Shown here: positions 33,019 through 41,983 of the stretch, piece by piece
Position numbering within the stretch: position 1 is the first letter of the stretch
Layout: each line of letters opens with the position of its first letter
Source of the DNA: Cyclobacterium xiamenense
Lineage (GTDB): Bacteria > Bacteroidota > Bacteroidia > Cytophagales > Cyclobacteriaceae
DNA length: 64,000 nucleotides
Assembly: GCF_009467825.1 (NCBI RefSeq)
Contig: NZ_WIOK01000004.1
Span: forward strand, 1 to 64,000
Direction of reading: 5' to 3'
Made by a program: the position numbers and the translations under genes
Notes under the pieces: model-generated
Told to the model about the DNA's origin: nothing
The model's database searches: none
Seen by the model: only the letters and a program-made list of their open reading frames with translations

Positions 33019-34413
33019 ATGGATTTATTTTCAAAAGAAACCTACCAGGAACGACGACGCAACTTGATGAAATCCGTCTCAGGCGGGGTTTTATTGTTTT
33101 TAGGTAATGAAGAAAGTAGTAGTAATTTTAAAGACAACTGGTATCCCTTCCGGCAGGATAGTTCCTTTTTGTATTTTTTTGGGCTGGACTTGCCGGGTCT
33201 GGTAGCAGTGGCGGACCTGGAGGAGGACCAAGTGATCCTCTTTGGAGACGAGCTGTCTACCGAAGAGCTGGTATGGCATGGAGAAAAGCCCAAATTGGTA
33301 GATTTGGCGGCCTTGGTCGGGGTACAAGAAGTGAGACCATCCAAAGATATTGGCAGCTTCCTGGCCAAATCCGCCCAGTGTAGAATTCATTTTCTACCCC
33401 CTTACCGGCCGGAAAATACCCTGAAGCTGATGGACTGGCTGGGCCTTGCAGCCGCCCAAATTAAGGACCGGGTTTCTGTGGAATTCATCAAGGCCGTTGC
33501 GGCGTTACGATCGATTAAATCAGCCGAGGAAGTCCGTGAGATTACCAAAGCAGTGAACCATACCGTAAACGTGCATCGCAAGGTCATGCAAAGCACCCAA
33601 GCGGGCATGTACGAATACGAATTGCTAGGAATGGTCTCCGGGGAAACATTGTCGGGAAGAGGTAGCCTTTCGTTTCCGCCCATCATTACCACCGATGGGC
33701 AGACCTTGCACAACCACCGGTATGCCAACCGCCTGGAGCGGGGAAAAATGCTACTCGGTGACTTTGGTACCGAGACAGCCATGCATTATGCCGGCGATAT
33801 TACCCGCACGATTCCGGTCGGTAAGCGGTTTTCAGCAGTACAGCGAGAGGTATATGAGATCGTATGGCTGGCGCACCGTTCGGCAATTGCCGCGTTGAGG
33901 CCAGGCGTACGTTTTCTGGATGTACACCTCCTGGCCTGTCGGAAGATTACCGAAGGGCTCAAAACCATGGGGCTTATGAAGGGTGATGTAGAGGAGGCCG
34001 TACGACAAGGAGCGCACGCCATGTTCTTTCCCTGCGGCCTGGGTCATCTGATGGGATTGGACGTACACGACATGGAAGATTTGGGTGAGTCGTACGTAGG
34101 ATACACGGATCAATTGCAGAAAAGCAGCCAATTTGGCCTAAAATCCTTGCGATTTGGCAAGGAACTGGAAGCAGGGCAGGTGCTCACAGTGGAGCCGGGT
34201 ATTTATTTTATTCCCCAACTAATGGATTCCTGGAATGCCCAAAACCTGCATCGGGACTTTATCAATTTCGAAAAATTGGCCGATTTTCGTGATTTTGGTG
34301 GTATTCGGATCGAGGATGATTTTCTGATTACGTCTAATGGTTCGGAGCTTTTGGGTATGCCACTGGAAACTTCCCCCGACGAAGTTGAATCCCTTCGTAG
34401 CAACGCGGGTTAA
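33019..34413 (+). CDS. M24 aminopeptidase P / Xaa-Pro dipeptidase
   Basis: The ATG at 33019 gives 464 residues starting MDLFSKETYQERRRNLMKSV; an ATG at 33007 and a TTG at 32989 are alternatives. The N-terminal half is the creatinase-like domain. The C-terminal pita-bread domain has the metal ligands LLGDFGTETAMHYAGDITRT (two aspartates), GLGHLMGLDVHDMED (histidine), TVEPGIYF and GGIRIEDDFLI (glutamates). It splits X-Pro bonds in the cytosol, so it can finish dipeptides released by the upstream DPP-IV. Spacing of under 100 bp to the DapA-like gene suggests one transcript. Confidence 0.92.
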   Translation: MDLFSKETYQERRRNLMKSVSGGVLLFLGNEESSSNFKDNWYPFRQDSSFLYFFGLDLPGLVAVADLEEDQVILFGDELSTEELVWHGEKPKLVDLAALVGVQEVRPSKDIGSFLAKSAQCRIHFLPPYRPENTLKLMDWLGLAAAQIKDRVSVEFIKAVAALRSIKSAEEVREITKAVNHTVNVHRKVMQSTQAGMYEYELLGMVSGETLSGRGSLSFPPIITTDGQTLHNHRYANRLERGKMLLGDFGTETAMHYAGDITRTIPVGKRFSAVQREVYEIVWLAHRSAIAALRPGVRFLDVHLLACRKITEGLKTMGLMKGDVEEAVRQGAHAMFFPCGLGHLMGLDVHDMEDLGESYVGYTDQLQKSSQFGLKSLRFGKELEAGQVLTVEPGIYFIPQLMDSWNAQNLHRDFINFEKLADFRDFGGIRIEDDFLITSNGSELLGMPLETSPDEVESLRSNAG

Positions 34414-34415
34414 GG

Positions 34416-34431
34416 TGGCTCCCGGGAGCCA
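34416..34431. terminator. Short palindrome after the M24 gene
   Basis: TGGCTCCCGGGAGCCA is a perfect 16-bp palindrome that starts 2 bp after the stop codon of the M24 gene. With no loop and no T-run it would form only a short stem in RNA. It may be an inefficient terminator or a protein site; either call is weak. Confidence 0.3.
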
Positions 34432-34655
34432 TTTGCATACTCCTGCGCGCTGTGCGGATCCCCGGTAGGCTACCATTTTTCCCTAATCCCGGGCGTTTCA
34501 TTAGGTTATTTTTTTTTAAATCCCGAACTTCTGTTTCATTTAGCAGCTTCCACGACAAACGAAGGGGTCCCGGTCAGGTTGGCCGGTAAGCGCATTGGCT
34601 CCTCCGATTTTCCGTGCGGTGAGTGGCGGTATTCTGGAACAAAAAAAGCAAGGAC

Positions 34656-36140
34656 ATGCAAAAGATACTTTCGGGTAATGAGGTAAAATCACTGGATCAA
34701 CAGTACGTTGCAGGGGAAGGAATTTGCTCGTACCAACTGATGGAACGAGCGGCGCGGGTTTTCTGTGCGTGGTTTGTTCAAGAGGTACCAATGGAGAAAC
34801 CCGTTTCCATTTACTGCGGGACAGGAAACAATGGAGGAGATGGGCTGGCCATCGCACGAATACTCAATCAGGCAGGATATAGGGTACATGTAGGGCTGAT
34901 AGGGGATCCGGATTCCGGTTCGTCCGATTTCCGGCAAAACCTTCAGGTTTTGCCGGAAAGGGTTTCCCTGGATAGCTGGGAAAAATGTCCTTCCGGGCAG
35001 GTGATTGTTGATGCGATTTTTGGCGTGGGTATCAATCGACCATTGGGCGGTGATTACCAAAGCCTGGTGCAGGAGTTAAATGCCCGTGCTGCATTAAAAA
35101 TAAGTGTGGACATGCCGTCGGGCCTGCCTTCCGATGGGCCTGCCGAGGGGGATGTGTTTCGAGCCGATTATACGGTGAGTTTCCAATTTCCAAAGCTTTC
35201 TTTATTGGCACCGGAACACGCGGTATTCACCGGCAAGCTAGTGGTTAAAAGCATCGGTATCGACAGAGGTTATTTTGAATCCTTTGATTCCAGACGGTTT
35301 TTTTATTCGGGTGAAGCCCTGGAAACCCTGCACAAGACTTTTCCAAATTCAAGCCACAAGGGTGATTTTGGGAGAATCATTTTGGCAGGAGGAAGTTATG
35401 GCAAAATGGGATCCATCGGCCTGAGTACCCGTGCCGCTTTGCGTACCGGGTCGGGCCTGGTTTTTTGCAAGGTTCCTGCTTGTGGCGTAGACATCCTACA
35501 AACCAGCATACCGGAAGCCATGGTACTGCCACCCGGGGGAGAAACCGAAGTGGGCGGTAGCCTGGAAACCGAGGGGATCGATGCGGTGGGCATGGGTCCC
35601 GGGCTTGGCAAGGGCAAAGGTGCGGTGGAATTGGTGCATGAGTTGCTGCGCCGTTACACCGGCCCCGCCGTTTTGGATGCCGATGCCATCAATATTTTGG
35701 GAGATCATCCGGAATGGCTGTCGTTTTTGCATGCCAAGGTGGTGCTAACCCCCCACCTCAAGGAGTTTGAACGGCTCACGGGCATTGAAGCGAAAAATCA
35801 CTTTCACCGGATGGATCTTGCCAGGGATTTCGTAGTGAAATACGGCTGCGTGCTGGTGCTAAAAGGGGCCTATACGCTGATTAGTTTTCCGGATGGGCAA
35901 CAGGTATTCAATAATTCGGGCTCCGTACACATGGCTACTGGCGGTTCGGGAGACGTATTGACCGGCATACTCACCTCGTTTCTTGGGCAGGGATATTCCA
36001 TGAAAAACGCCGTTTTATGTGGTGTATTTCATCACGGACACGCCGGGGAATTGGCAGGGTCCCAATTCGGAAGGGGGACCCTGGCCAGTGATATCCTTGA
36101 AAAAATACCCGAGAGTTTTCGGCATTTCGGTATCGTCTGA
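34656..36140 (+). CDS. nnr: Bifunctional NAD(P)HX epimerase / ADP-dependent dehydratase
   Basis: The ATG at 34656 gives 494 residues; a GTG 11 codons earlier is less likely. The N-terminal YjeF-type epimerase has YCGTGNNGGDGLAIARIL (about 60-77) and the VDMPSGLPSDGP loop. The C-terminal kinase-like domain has GDFGRIILAGGSYGKMGS, MGPGLGKGKGA, LDADAINILG and the nucleotide-binding GGSGDVLTGIL. The protein repairs hydrated, damaged NADH and NADPH. This is a housekeeping function not obviously tied to its neighbours. It ends 2 bp from the convergent sugar dehydrogenase gene. Confidence 0.95.
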   Translation: MQKILSGNEVKSLDQQYVAGEGICSYQLMERAARVFCAWFVQEVPMEKPVSIYCGTGNNGGDGLAIARILNQAGYRVHVGLIGDPDSGSSDFRQNLQVLPERVSLDSWEKCPSGQVIVDAIFGVGINRPLGGDYQSLVQELNARAALKISVDMPSGLPSDGPAEGDVFRADYTVSFQFPKLSLLAPEHAVFTGKLVVKSIGIDRGYFESFDSRRFFYSGEALETLHKTFPNSSHKGDFGRIILAGGSYGKMGSIGLSTRAALRTGSGLVFCKVPACGVDILQTSIPEAMVLPPGGETEVGGSLETEGIDAVGMGPGLGKGKGAVELVHELLRRYTGPAVLDADAINILGDHPEWLSFLHAKVVLTPHLKEFERLTGIEAKNHFHRMDLARDFVVKYGCVLVLKGAYTLISFPDGQQVFNNSGSVHMATGGSGDVLTGILTSFLGQGYSMKNAVLCGVFHHGHAGELAGSQFGRGTLASDILEKIPESFRHFGIV

Positions 36141-36142
36141 TT

Positions 36143-37324
36143 TTACTCGAACGTCAGTTTCAAAATTTTATCATCATGCAGACGCAACGCTGCCCGCCCG
36201 TCAGTATTGCTGGTGGTCACGTACAGATTTCCATCGGGCCCAACGGTGACGTCCCGCATTCGTCCGTAAATCCCTTTGGAAGGGGCATAGGAAAACCAGC
36301 GTTCGACCCGCTTCACTTCGTACTCGTTTTCCTTATCGACTACCAATCGGATCAGTGCTTGCCCTCCAAGGGAGGCCACATACAAATCCCCTTTGTAGAA
36401 AGTCATGCCGGCCGGAGGGACGGCCGCTTTGTTCCAGGAGGCTTTGGGATCCACATAGGCTTGCATCCCGGGAGCTCCGACAACGATGGGCCACCCATGG
36501 TTACCTCCTTTTTCCACCATATTTATTTCGTCCCGGTAGCGCACACTTCCCTCTACTTCAGCGCCCGAAGGACCGTGTTCAGAGTTAAAGAAAGCGCCGG
36601 TCTCCGGATCCCAGGCGAATCCCTGCACCACCCGATGCCCGTAGGAATAGACCGGTGAGTTGGGAAAGGGATTGTCAGAGGGAATTGCCCCTTCGTCGGT
36701 TAGTCGCAGTATTTTGGAGGCCAGGTTTTTGGTATCCTGTGCCACAAAGGGCTGGGACATGTCGCCGGTTCCAATGTACAGCATGCCGTCAGGGCCGAAC
36801 GCAATCCGACCACCCAGGTGGATTGCATAGGCCGGTATTTTGTCCAAAATCACCTTGTCTACTTGGGCAGTAGTGCCGGTATCTTTTAGCCGAACCACTT
36901 TACTTAAAAGCCGATCTTCCGCATCCCGGTAGGCATGCATGACGTAAATCCACTGATTGGTTTCAAAATTCGGATGTACTGCCATACCCATCAGGCCGGC
37001 ATCCACTTCGTGAATGGTACCGGGAACATCCAGGTAGGGGACTGGTTCGGAATGCCCGGCGGGGATACGGACGATCGTTCCGGGTCGCTGTGCTACCAGG
37101 GCGTCGCCATTAGGCAGAAACCGGAGGGACCAGGGTATGGTCAGGCTATCCACCCAGACTTCAACTTTTACACCGGGTACCTCCGGGAGAAATACGTCTT
37201 CTGTTTTCTGTGGTACTTCGCCCAAAATGGGCTGGGCTTTTTGCACAGGGGTTTGCGCCTGCAAGCCAAGGGACAGGAAGAGGAAAAGGAGTAGGTAAAA
37301 AACAGGTGTGGGATTCATATGCAT
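36143..37324 (-). CDS. Secreted PQQ-dependent sugar dehydrogenase family protein
   Basis: This 393-residue protein begins with a signal peptide (about 1-23, ending LGLQAQ; ATG codons at 37324 and 37318 are both possible). The rest is the six-bladed propeller of soluble glucose/sorbosone dehydrogenases: WSLRFLPNGDALVAQRPGTI, GLMGMAVHPNFETNQWIYVM, LHLGGRIAFGPDGMLYIG-type blades, YSYGHRVVQGFAWDP and EVEGSVRYRDEINMVEKGGN. Family members oxidise aldoses with PQQ in the periplasm; some Bacteroidota members may use no cofactor. The gene stands at the 3' end of a minus-strand run. Confidence 0.88.
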   Translation of the reverse strand: MHMNPTPVFYLLLFLFLSLGLQAQTPVQKAQPILGEVPQKTEDVFLPEVPGVKVEVWVDSLTIPWSLRFLPNGDALVAQRPGTIVRIPAGHSEPVPYLDVPGTIHEVDAGLMGMAVHPNFETNQWIYVMHAYRDAEDRLLSKVVRLKDTGTTAQVDKVILDKIPAYAIHLGGRIAFGPDGMLYIGTGDMSQPFVAQDTKNLASKILRLTDEGAIPSDNPFPNSPVYSYGHRVVQGFAWDPETGAFFNSEHGPSGAEVEGSVRYRDEINMVEKGGNHGWPIVVGAPGMQAYVDPKASWNKAAVPPAGMTFYKGDLYVASLGGQALIRLVVDKENEYEVKRVERWFSYAPSKGIYGRMRDVTVGPDGNLYVTTSNTDGRAALRLHDDKILKLTFE

Positions 37325-37391
37325 TCGGTTATTTTTATTTGTTTAAACCCTCTTGGAACAGCATTCGTTCCAGCCCAGACCGGATCTTCGC

Positions 37392-37991
37392 TTACAGGTC
37401 GATTTTCAACTGCTCCGGTAAGAGCCGGAAGGATTTGCGGTGTAGGGGACTGGGGCCCAGTTTCCGAATGCCTTCCCGGTGTTCTCGGGTAGGGTAACCC
37501 ACGTTTCGTTCCCAGCCATAGCCCGGATAGTCCCGGGAAAGCCTGGCCATGAGTTCGTCCCGGTAGGTTTTTGCCAGGATGGAGGCGGCTGCAATGCTGG
37601 CAAATTTCCCATCTCCTTTTACGACACAATCAAAGCTGATGTCTCGTACCGATTTGAATCTGTTTCCGTCGATCAGCAAATGATCGGGTGATACATCCAA
37701 CGCATCTACAGCCCGATTCATGGCCAGAAAGGAGGCGTTCAGAATATTCAATTCGTCGATTTCGGCTACCGTAGCGCTTCCTATGGCCCAGCTCAAAGCC
37801 TGGGATTTAATCTCTTCTGCTAGCGATTCCCGGCGGGATTTGATGATCTTTTTGGAGTCGTTGATCCATTCATTGGCGTAGTCGGGGGCAAGGATCACCG
37901 CTGCTGCCACCACCGGCCCGCACAAGCATCCCCTGCCTACCTCGTCGCAGCCGGCCTCTTTTCGGTTAGCTTTTAAATAAGGTAGCAGCAT
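37392..37991 (-). CDS. rnhB: Ribonuclease HII
   Basis: This 199-residue enzyme cleaves RNA in RNA-DNA hybrids and single ribonucleotides in DNA. It has the family start AGCDEVGRGCLCGPVVAAAV (about 13-32, containing the catalytic Asp and Glu), the later LLIDGNRF with another catalytic aspartate, and GDGKFASIAAASILAKTYRD. Its start codon lies 26 bp inside the end of the GH63-like gene on the same strand, so the two are translationally coupled or at least co-transcribed. Confidence 0.96.
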   Translation of the reverse strand: MLLPYLKANRKEAGCDEVGRGCLCGPVVAAAVILAPDYANEWINDSKKIIKSRRESLAEEIKSQALSWAIGSATVAEIDELNILNASFLAMNRAVDALDVSPDHLLIDGNRFKSVRDISFDCVVKGDGKFASIAAASILAKTYRDELMARLSRDYPGYGWERNVGYPTREHREGIRKLGPSPLHRKSFRLLPEQLKIDL

Positions 37992-40638
37992 TGGGATAAA
38001 ACTGTTTCTCCTTGTAGTACTTGTGGATCAGTTCCGCCACCAGACCTGTCCAGCCGGTCTGATGGGAGGCCCCGAGGCCCCGGCCATTGTCCCCATGGAA
38101 ATACTCGTAAAACAAGATCAGATCCTGGAAGTGCGGGTCTTCCTGCATTTTTTTGTTGTCTGCGTAGATGGGGCGGTAGCCGCTGGAATCCTTGCGAAAC
38201 AGGTTGATTAGCCGAAGTGATAGTTCCTTTGCGATCAAGTCCAGGGTCATAAACTTTCCGGAACCGGTGGGATATTCGATGGAAAAAGTACCCCCGTAAT
38301 AAAAATCAAATTTTTTCAGGGATTCGATGATGAGGTAATTGATAGGAAACCAGATGGGGCCTCTCCAGTTACTGTTGCCGCCAAACATGGTGGTCTCCGA
38401 TTCACCGGGCGCGTAGCTGACCGAAAACCGGCTGCCATTGATCTGCACCGAATAGGGATTTTTGAGGTGGTCTTTGGACAAGGAACGGATACCGTATTCG
38501 GATAGAAATTCGGTTTCATCCAGCATTTTGTACAGAATGCTTTTCATGCGGTGCCCGCGGAGGAGCGAAAAAAGCCTTCTTTTTTCCTGACCGGGATGTA
38601 TCCAATTGGAAACCAGCGCGGCCAACTTTGGTTTTTCCTTAAAAAAGAAATCCAGACGTTTTTTGAATTCGGGAAGGTCGTCGAAAAGCTCTTCCCGTAT
38701 GGGTTCCACTGCAAATAGCGGAATGATCCCCACTATGGACTTCACCTTCATCAACTTAGGTTCTTCTCCCGACAAGTGCAGCACATCAAAAAAGAAATTG
38801 TCTTCGTCATCCCAAAGGCTGATATTTTCTTTGGAGATATTGCTCATGGCCCCTGCGATGTATAAAAAATGCTCCAAAAATTTGGTCGCTGTATGCTGGT
38901 ATACCTTGTTGAATTCACACAAATCCAGGGAAATTCGCAGCATGTTCAAACAAAACATCGCCATCCAGGAGGTAGCATCTGCCTGCTCGAGTTTCCCGAA
39001 GAGTTTGTCCACATGGCTTCTATCAAAAACGCTGATATTATCCAGCCCCAAAAACCCACCTTCAAAGATGTTTTTACCCTCCTCGTCTTTTTGGTTGACC
39101 CACCAGGTAAAATTAAGTAGTAATTTGTGAAAGGCCCGTTCCAGGAACTCCTGGTCGCCTTTATTCTGTCCGTTGTATTTTTTGTCAATTTGATACACCC
39201 GTTGAACCGCATAGGCATGTACGGGAGGGTTGACATCGTTGAAATTCCATTCGTAGGCAGGCATCTGCCCGTTTGGGTGCATGTACCAATCGTTTAACAG
39301 GACCAAAAGCTGGTCTTTTGCAAAATCCGGGTCCAGTCTGGCCAGGGGTATGCAGTGAAAGGCCAGGTCCCAGGCGGCATACCAGGGGTATTCCCATTTG
39401 TCCGGCATGGAAATAATGTCGTAGTTTTGCAAATGGCGCCAATTGCTGTTTCTGCCTGACTTTCGTTCCTGCGGAGGTTGGTACCTGCCCGGATCTCCTT
39501 CCAGCCAGCGCTCCACGTTGTAGTAGTAGAACTGTTTGCTCCATAGCATGCCGGCAAAAGCCTGTCGTTGTATCAGCTTCATTTCCGCGTCCTTCACCCG
39601 CTCCTGCAGGCCCCCGTAGAAGGATTCCGTATCTGCTATTCGGTCCTGAAAGGTTTTTTCTGCAGACTCCAGGGGTGTTTCCGTTGCTGCGTGTTGCATC
39701 CGAAAAACAACTTCCGCTTTTTCTCCTGCCGGGATGCAGATTTTGTAGATGGCCGCTGCTTTGGTTCCGGTAAATTTGGGGTTGAGGTGTTTCTTATCTC
39801 CCTGTACGACGTAATCATTGATGGCATCCTTCAGGTATTTCTTTTGGTTGCCGATGTGGTACAGCCGCTCCCGGTTGGTTTCGTTGTCGCAAAACTGTAA
39901 ATCCGGTTCCCCTGAAAAGGTGAAGGTGTAGTTTCCGGATTTTGGAGAAAAAGCGGTCATTTTTGCAGGTCCGCTTTTCCTTAAGCTGGGCATAAAGGGT
40001 TCATCCCCGGTAAACCAGGTTTTTCTAAACCAAATGGTGGGCATTACCCAAATAGTGGCTTCTTCCGAACCGCGGTTATGAATGGTAGCCCGGGCAAAGA
40101 TATCTTCCACATCGGCTTTGGCGTACTCAAGAAAAATATCAAAATAGGCATTCTTGTCAAATACACCGGTATCCAGTATTTCGTATTCTTTTTCGTTTTT
40201 CCCCCGCAATTGGTTTTGTTCCAACAGCTGCTGGTAAGGGAATGCTTCCTGGGGATACTTGTACAGCATTTTCATGTAGCTGTGCGTAGGAGAGGAGTCC
40301 AGGTAGTAGTACAACTCCTTCACGTCTTCTCCGTGATTGCCCTCGTTTCCCGTAAGCCCGTAAAAACGCTCCTTTATTAGGGGATCTTTTCCATTCCAAA
40401 AGGCCCATGCAAGACAAAGCTTCTGTTTGTGATCGCTGATTCCCCCGATCCCTTCCTCTCCCCATCGATAGGCCTTACTCCGGGCATCGTCGTGGGTGAC
40501 GTTTTCCCAGGCAGCTCCATCCGGACTGTAATCCTCTCTAACAGTGCCCCATTGTCGTTCGGTGAGGTAGGGCCCCCATTTTTTCCAATGACGGATTTTT
40601 TCGCGGTTTTCCTTTAGTCGTTCTAACTCTTTATTCAT
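37966..40638 (-). CDS. GH63-like (MGH1-type) alpha-glycosidase
   Basis: This 890-residue protein belongs to the mannosyl-oligosaccharide-glucosidase-like family with an (alpha/alpha)6 catalytic barrel. The N-terminal part has the family pattern YLTERQWGTVREDYSPDG and AWENVTHDDARSKAYRWGE. The catalytic region contains KWEYPWYAAWDLAFHCIPLA, NGQMPAYEWNFNDVNPPVHA and, late, FGGNSNWRGPIWFPINYLI. There is no signal peptide, so it is probably cytosolic; bacterial relatives act on glucosylglycerate, mannosylglycerate or related small glycosides. The substrate cannot be chosen from sequence. It overlaps rnhB by 26 bp at its 3' end. Confidence 0.88.
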   Translation of the reverse strand: MNKELERLKENREKIRHWKKWGPYLTERQWGTVREDYSPDGAAWENVTHDDARSKAYRWGEEGIGGISDHKQKLCLAWAFWNGKDPLIKERFYGLTGNEGNHGEDVKELYYYLDSSPTHSYMKMLYKYPQEAFPYQQLLEQNQLRGKNEKEYEILDTGVFDKNAYFDIFLEYAKADVEDIFARATIHNRGSEEATIWVMPTIWFRKTWFTGDEPFMPSLRKSGPAKMTAFSPKSGNYTFTFSGEPDLQFCDNETNRERLYHIGNQKKYLKDAINDYVVQGDKKHLNPKFTGTKAAAIYKICIPAGEKAEVVFRMQHAATETPLESAEKTFQDRIADTESFYGGLQERVKDAEMKLIQRQAFAGMLWSKQFYYYNVERWLEGDPGRYQPPQERKSGRNSNWRHLQNYDIISMPDKWEYPWYAAWDLAFHCIPLARLDPDFAKDQLLVLLNDWYMHPNGQMPAYEWNFNDVNPPVHAYAVQRVYQIDKKYNGQNKGDQEFLERAFHKLLLNFTWWVNQKDEEGKNIFEGGFLGLDNISVFDRSHVDKLFGKLEQADATSWMAMFCLNMLRISLDLCEFNKVYQHTATKFLEHFLYIAGAMSNISKENISLWDDEDNFFFDVLHLSGEEPKLMKVKSIVGIIPLFAVEPIREELFDDLPEFKKRLDFFFKEKPKLAALVSNWIHPGQEKRRLFSLLRGHRMKSILYKMLDETEFLSEYGIRSLSKDHLKNPYSVQINGSRFSVSYAPGESETTMFGGNSNWRGPIWFPINYLIIESLKKFDFYYGGTFSIEYPTGSGKFMTLDLIAKELSLRLINLFRKDSSGYRPIYADNKKMQEDPHFQDLILFYEYFHGDNGRGLGASHQTGWTGLVAELIHKYYKEKQFYPNAATLFKS

Positions 40639-40856
40639 GGGTATAGCTGGCCGTCCGTATAAAGGGCGAATTTAAACCATTTACCGTTCTAATTGCCAAC
40701 TTATCCCGGATGTATTTCTATTTTTTTGTAACGAGGTTAAATTTTGTACGTTCTTGTTGGCAGTAAGCCATACAAGCAGCCGATAGGTGTTTTTTTTTGA
40801 CCTGTTTTTTTCACGTCAGACTGAAAAATCGGGAATGGATCGGCAGTGGGTATGTA

Positions 40857-41978
40857 TCAAGGGGTTACGGGAACCTCCTCCGCGACAGGCAGGCGTTTCA
40901 GAAAGTCGGCAAATGCTGTCTCCAGCCCGTGTTGCCATTGGTAAAATTCCTTGCCTGACTGGCTACTGTCGGTTTCTTCCTCCAATAGTTTGTCCAGAAA
41001 TTCAGCCGCAAAGCGATCGGCCGCCATTCCTGCTCCAGCCTTTTCCGCGTCGCATGCATTGCATTGCTGTTCGTATTGTCCTTTCACCGGAACCATCAGG
41101 GCCTTTTTTCCCAGATACATGGCTTCTGCTATGGATTCAAAGCCCGCGGTGGACAGGTAGGCCTTGCATTGACTCAGTTTTTCAACGAACAGCCGGTCGT
41201 CAATGTGATGAAACGTTAGGTTGGGCAGCGCCTGATAACCCGGGGGCATTTTTTGGGCATCCCAAAAGGCCTCTATGCAAATACTTGGATGGTTCGCCGC
41301 AATGGTGTATACCTCCTTTGCATAGCCCGAATTGACGATGTATACGAGAAAAAAATCCCGGGTAGCGGGACTGGCTTGACGGACGCCATTGCGAATCAGG
41401 GGAGGCCACACAACCAGGTTTTTCTTCTTTCCCACCCGGCGGGGTTCCCATAGGGAGAGCGCAATGATTTGGGAGGAATTCCAGCAGGTAATGCGTGTAT
41501 TTAGTTTGAATAATAGCTTTTGAACGCCTCCCGGTTGGGCAAAAGTAAAATCCGGATGGTACATCAGGTATTGGTGTCCGATGGCGAGGTAAGTGGCCCG
41601 CTGAGGGTAGCACATGGCATAAATCCCTCCCAGTATATCGTAAAAATTCAAGATGCAATCCGGTCGATGCGCCTGTACCCAACGATCCAGCTGTCGAATG
41701 CTGCGGATATACAGCGGTAGCTTTTTTAGGTTTTCAAGAATGGTCGAACCCATCTTGATAGCTTTTTGCTCCTTATCGGTGACAAAATTGGGGCTTTGTA
41801 CCCGGTAAACAGGGCAAGAAAATGCTTGGAGAAAGTAGGCGGGGGTTTTTCTACGTGTGCTGCTGCCTACCACCACTGCTGCTACTTCATGGCCCTGATT
41901 TCGAAGCAGTTCGCTGACGACCATGGCCTGCGTCATGTGTCCCCTACCTTCGCCCTGAACGATGAATAGAAATTTCAT
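40857..41978 (-). CDS. GT-B glycosyltransferase family protein
   Basis: This 373-residue protein starts MKFLFIVQGEGRGHMTQAMV, the GHxxQA motif of MurG/GT28-like and GT1-like enzymes. Its C-terminal half holds AYLSTAGFESIAEAMYLGKK and VPVKGQYEQQCNA, the usual sugar-nucleotide donor site. There is no membrane segment, so it is cytosolic or peripheral. It follows a metallophosphoesterase gene by 5 bp, so the two form an operon that may modify an envelope lipid or glycan. The acceptor and the sugar are unknown. Confidence 0.85.
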   Translation of the reverse strand: MKFLFIVQGEGRGHMTQAMVVSELLRNQGHEVAAVVVGSSTRRKTPAYFLQAFSCPVYRVQSPNFVTDKEQKAIKMGSTILENLKKLPLYIRSIRQLDRWVQAHRPDCILNFYDILGGIYAMCYPQRATYLAIGHQYLMYHPDFTFAQPGGVQKLLFKLNTRITCWNSSQIIALSLWEPRRVGKKKNLVVWPPLIRNGVRQASPATRDFFLVYIVNSGYAKEVYTIAANHPSICIEAFWDAQKMPPGYQALPNLTFHHIDDRLFVEKLSQCKAYLSTAGFESIAEAMYLGKKALMVPVKGQYEQQCNACDAEKAGAGMAADRFAAEFLDKLLEEETDSSQSGKEFYQWQHGLETAFADFLKRLPVAEEVPVTP

Positions 41979-41983
41979 AACAG

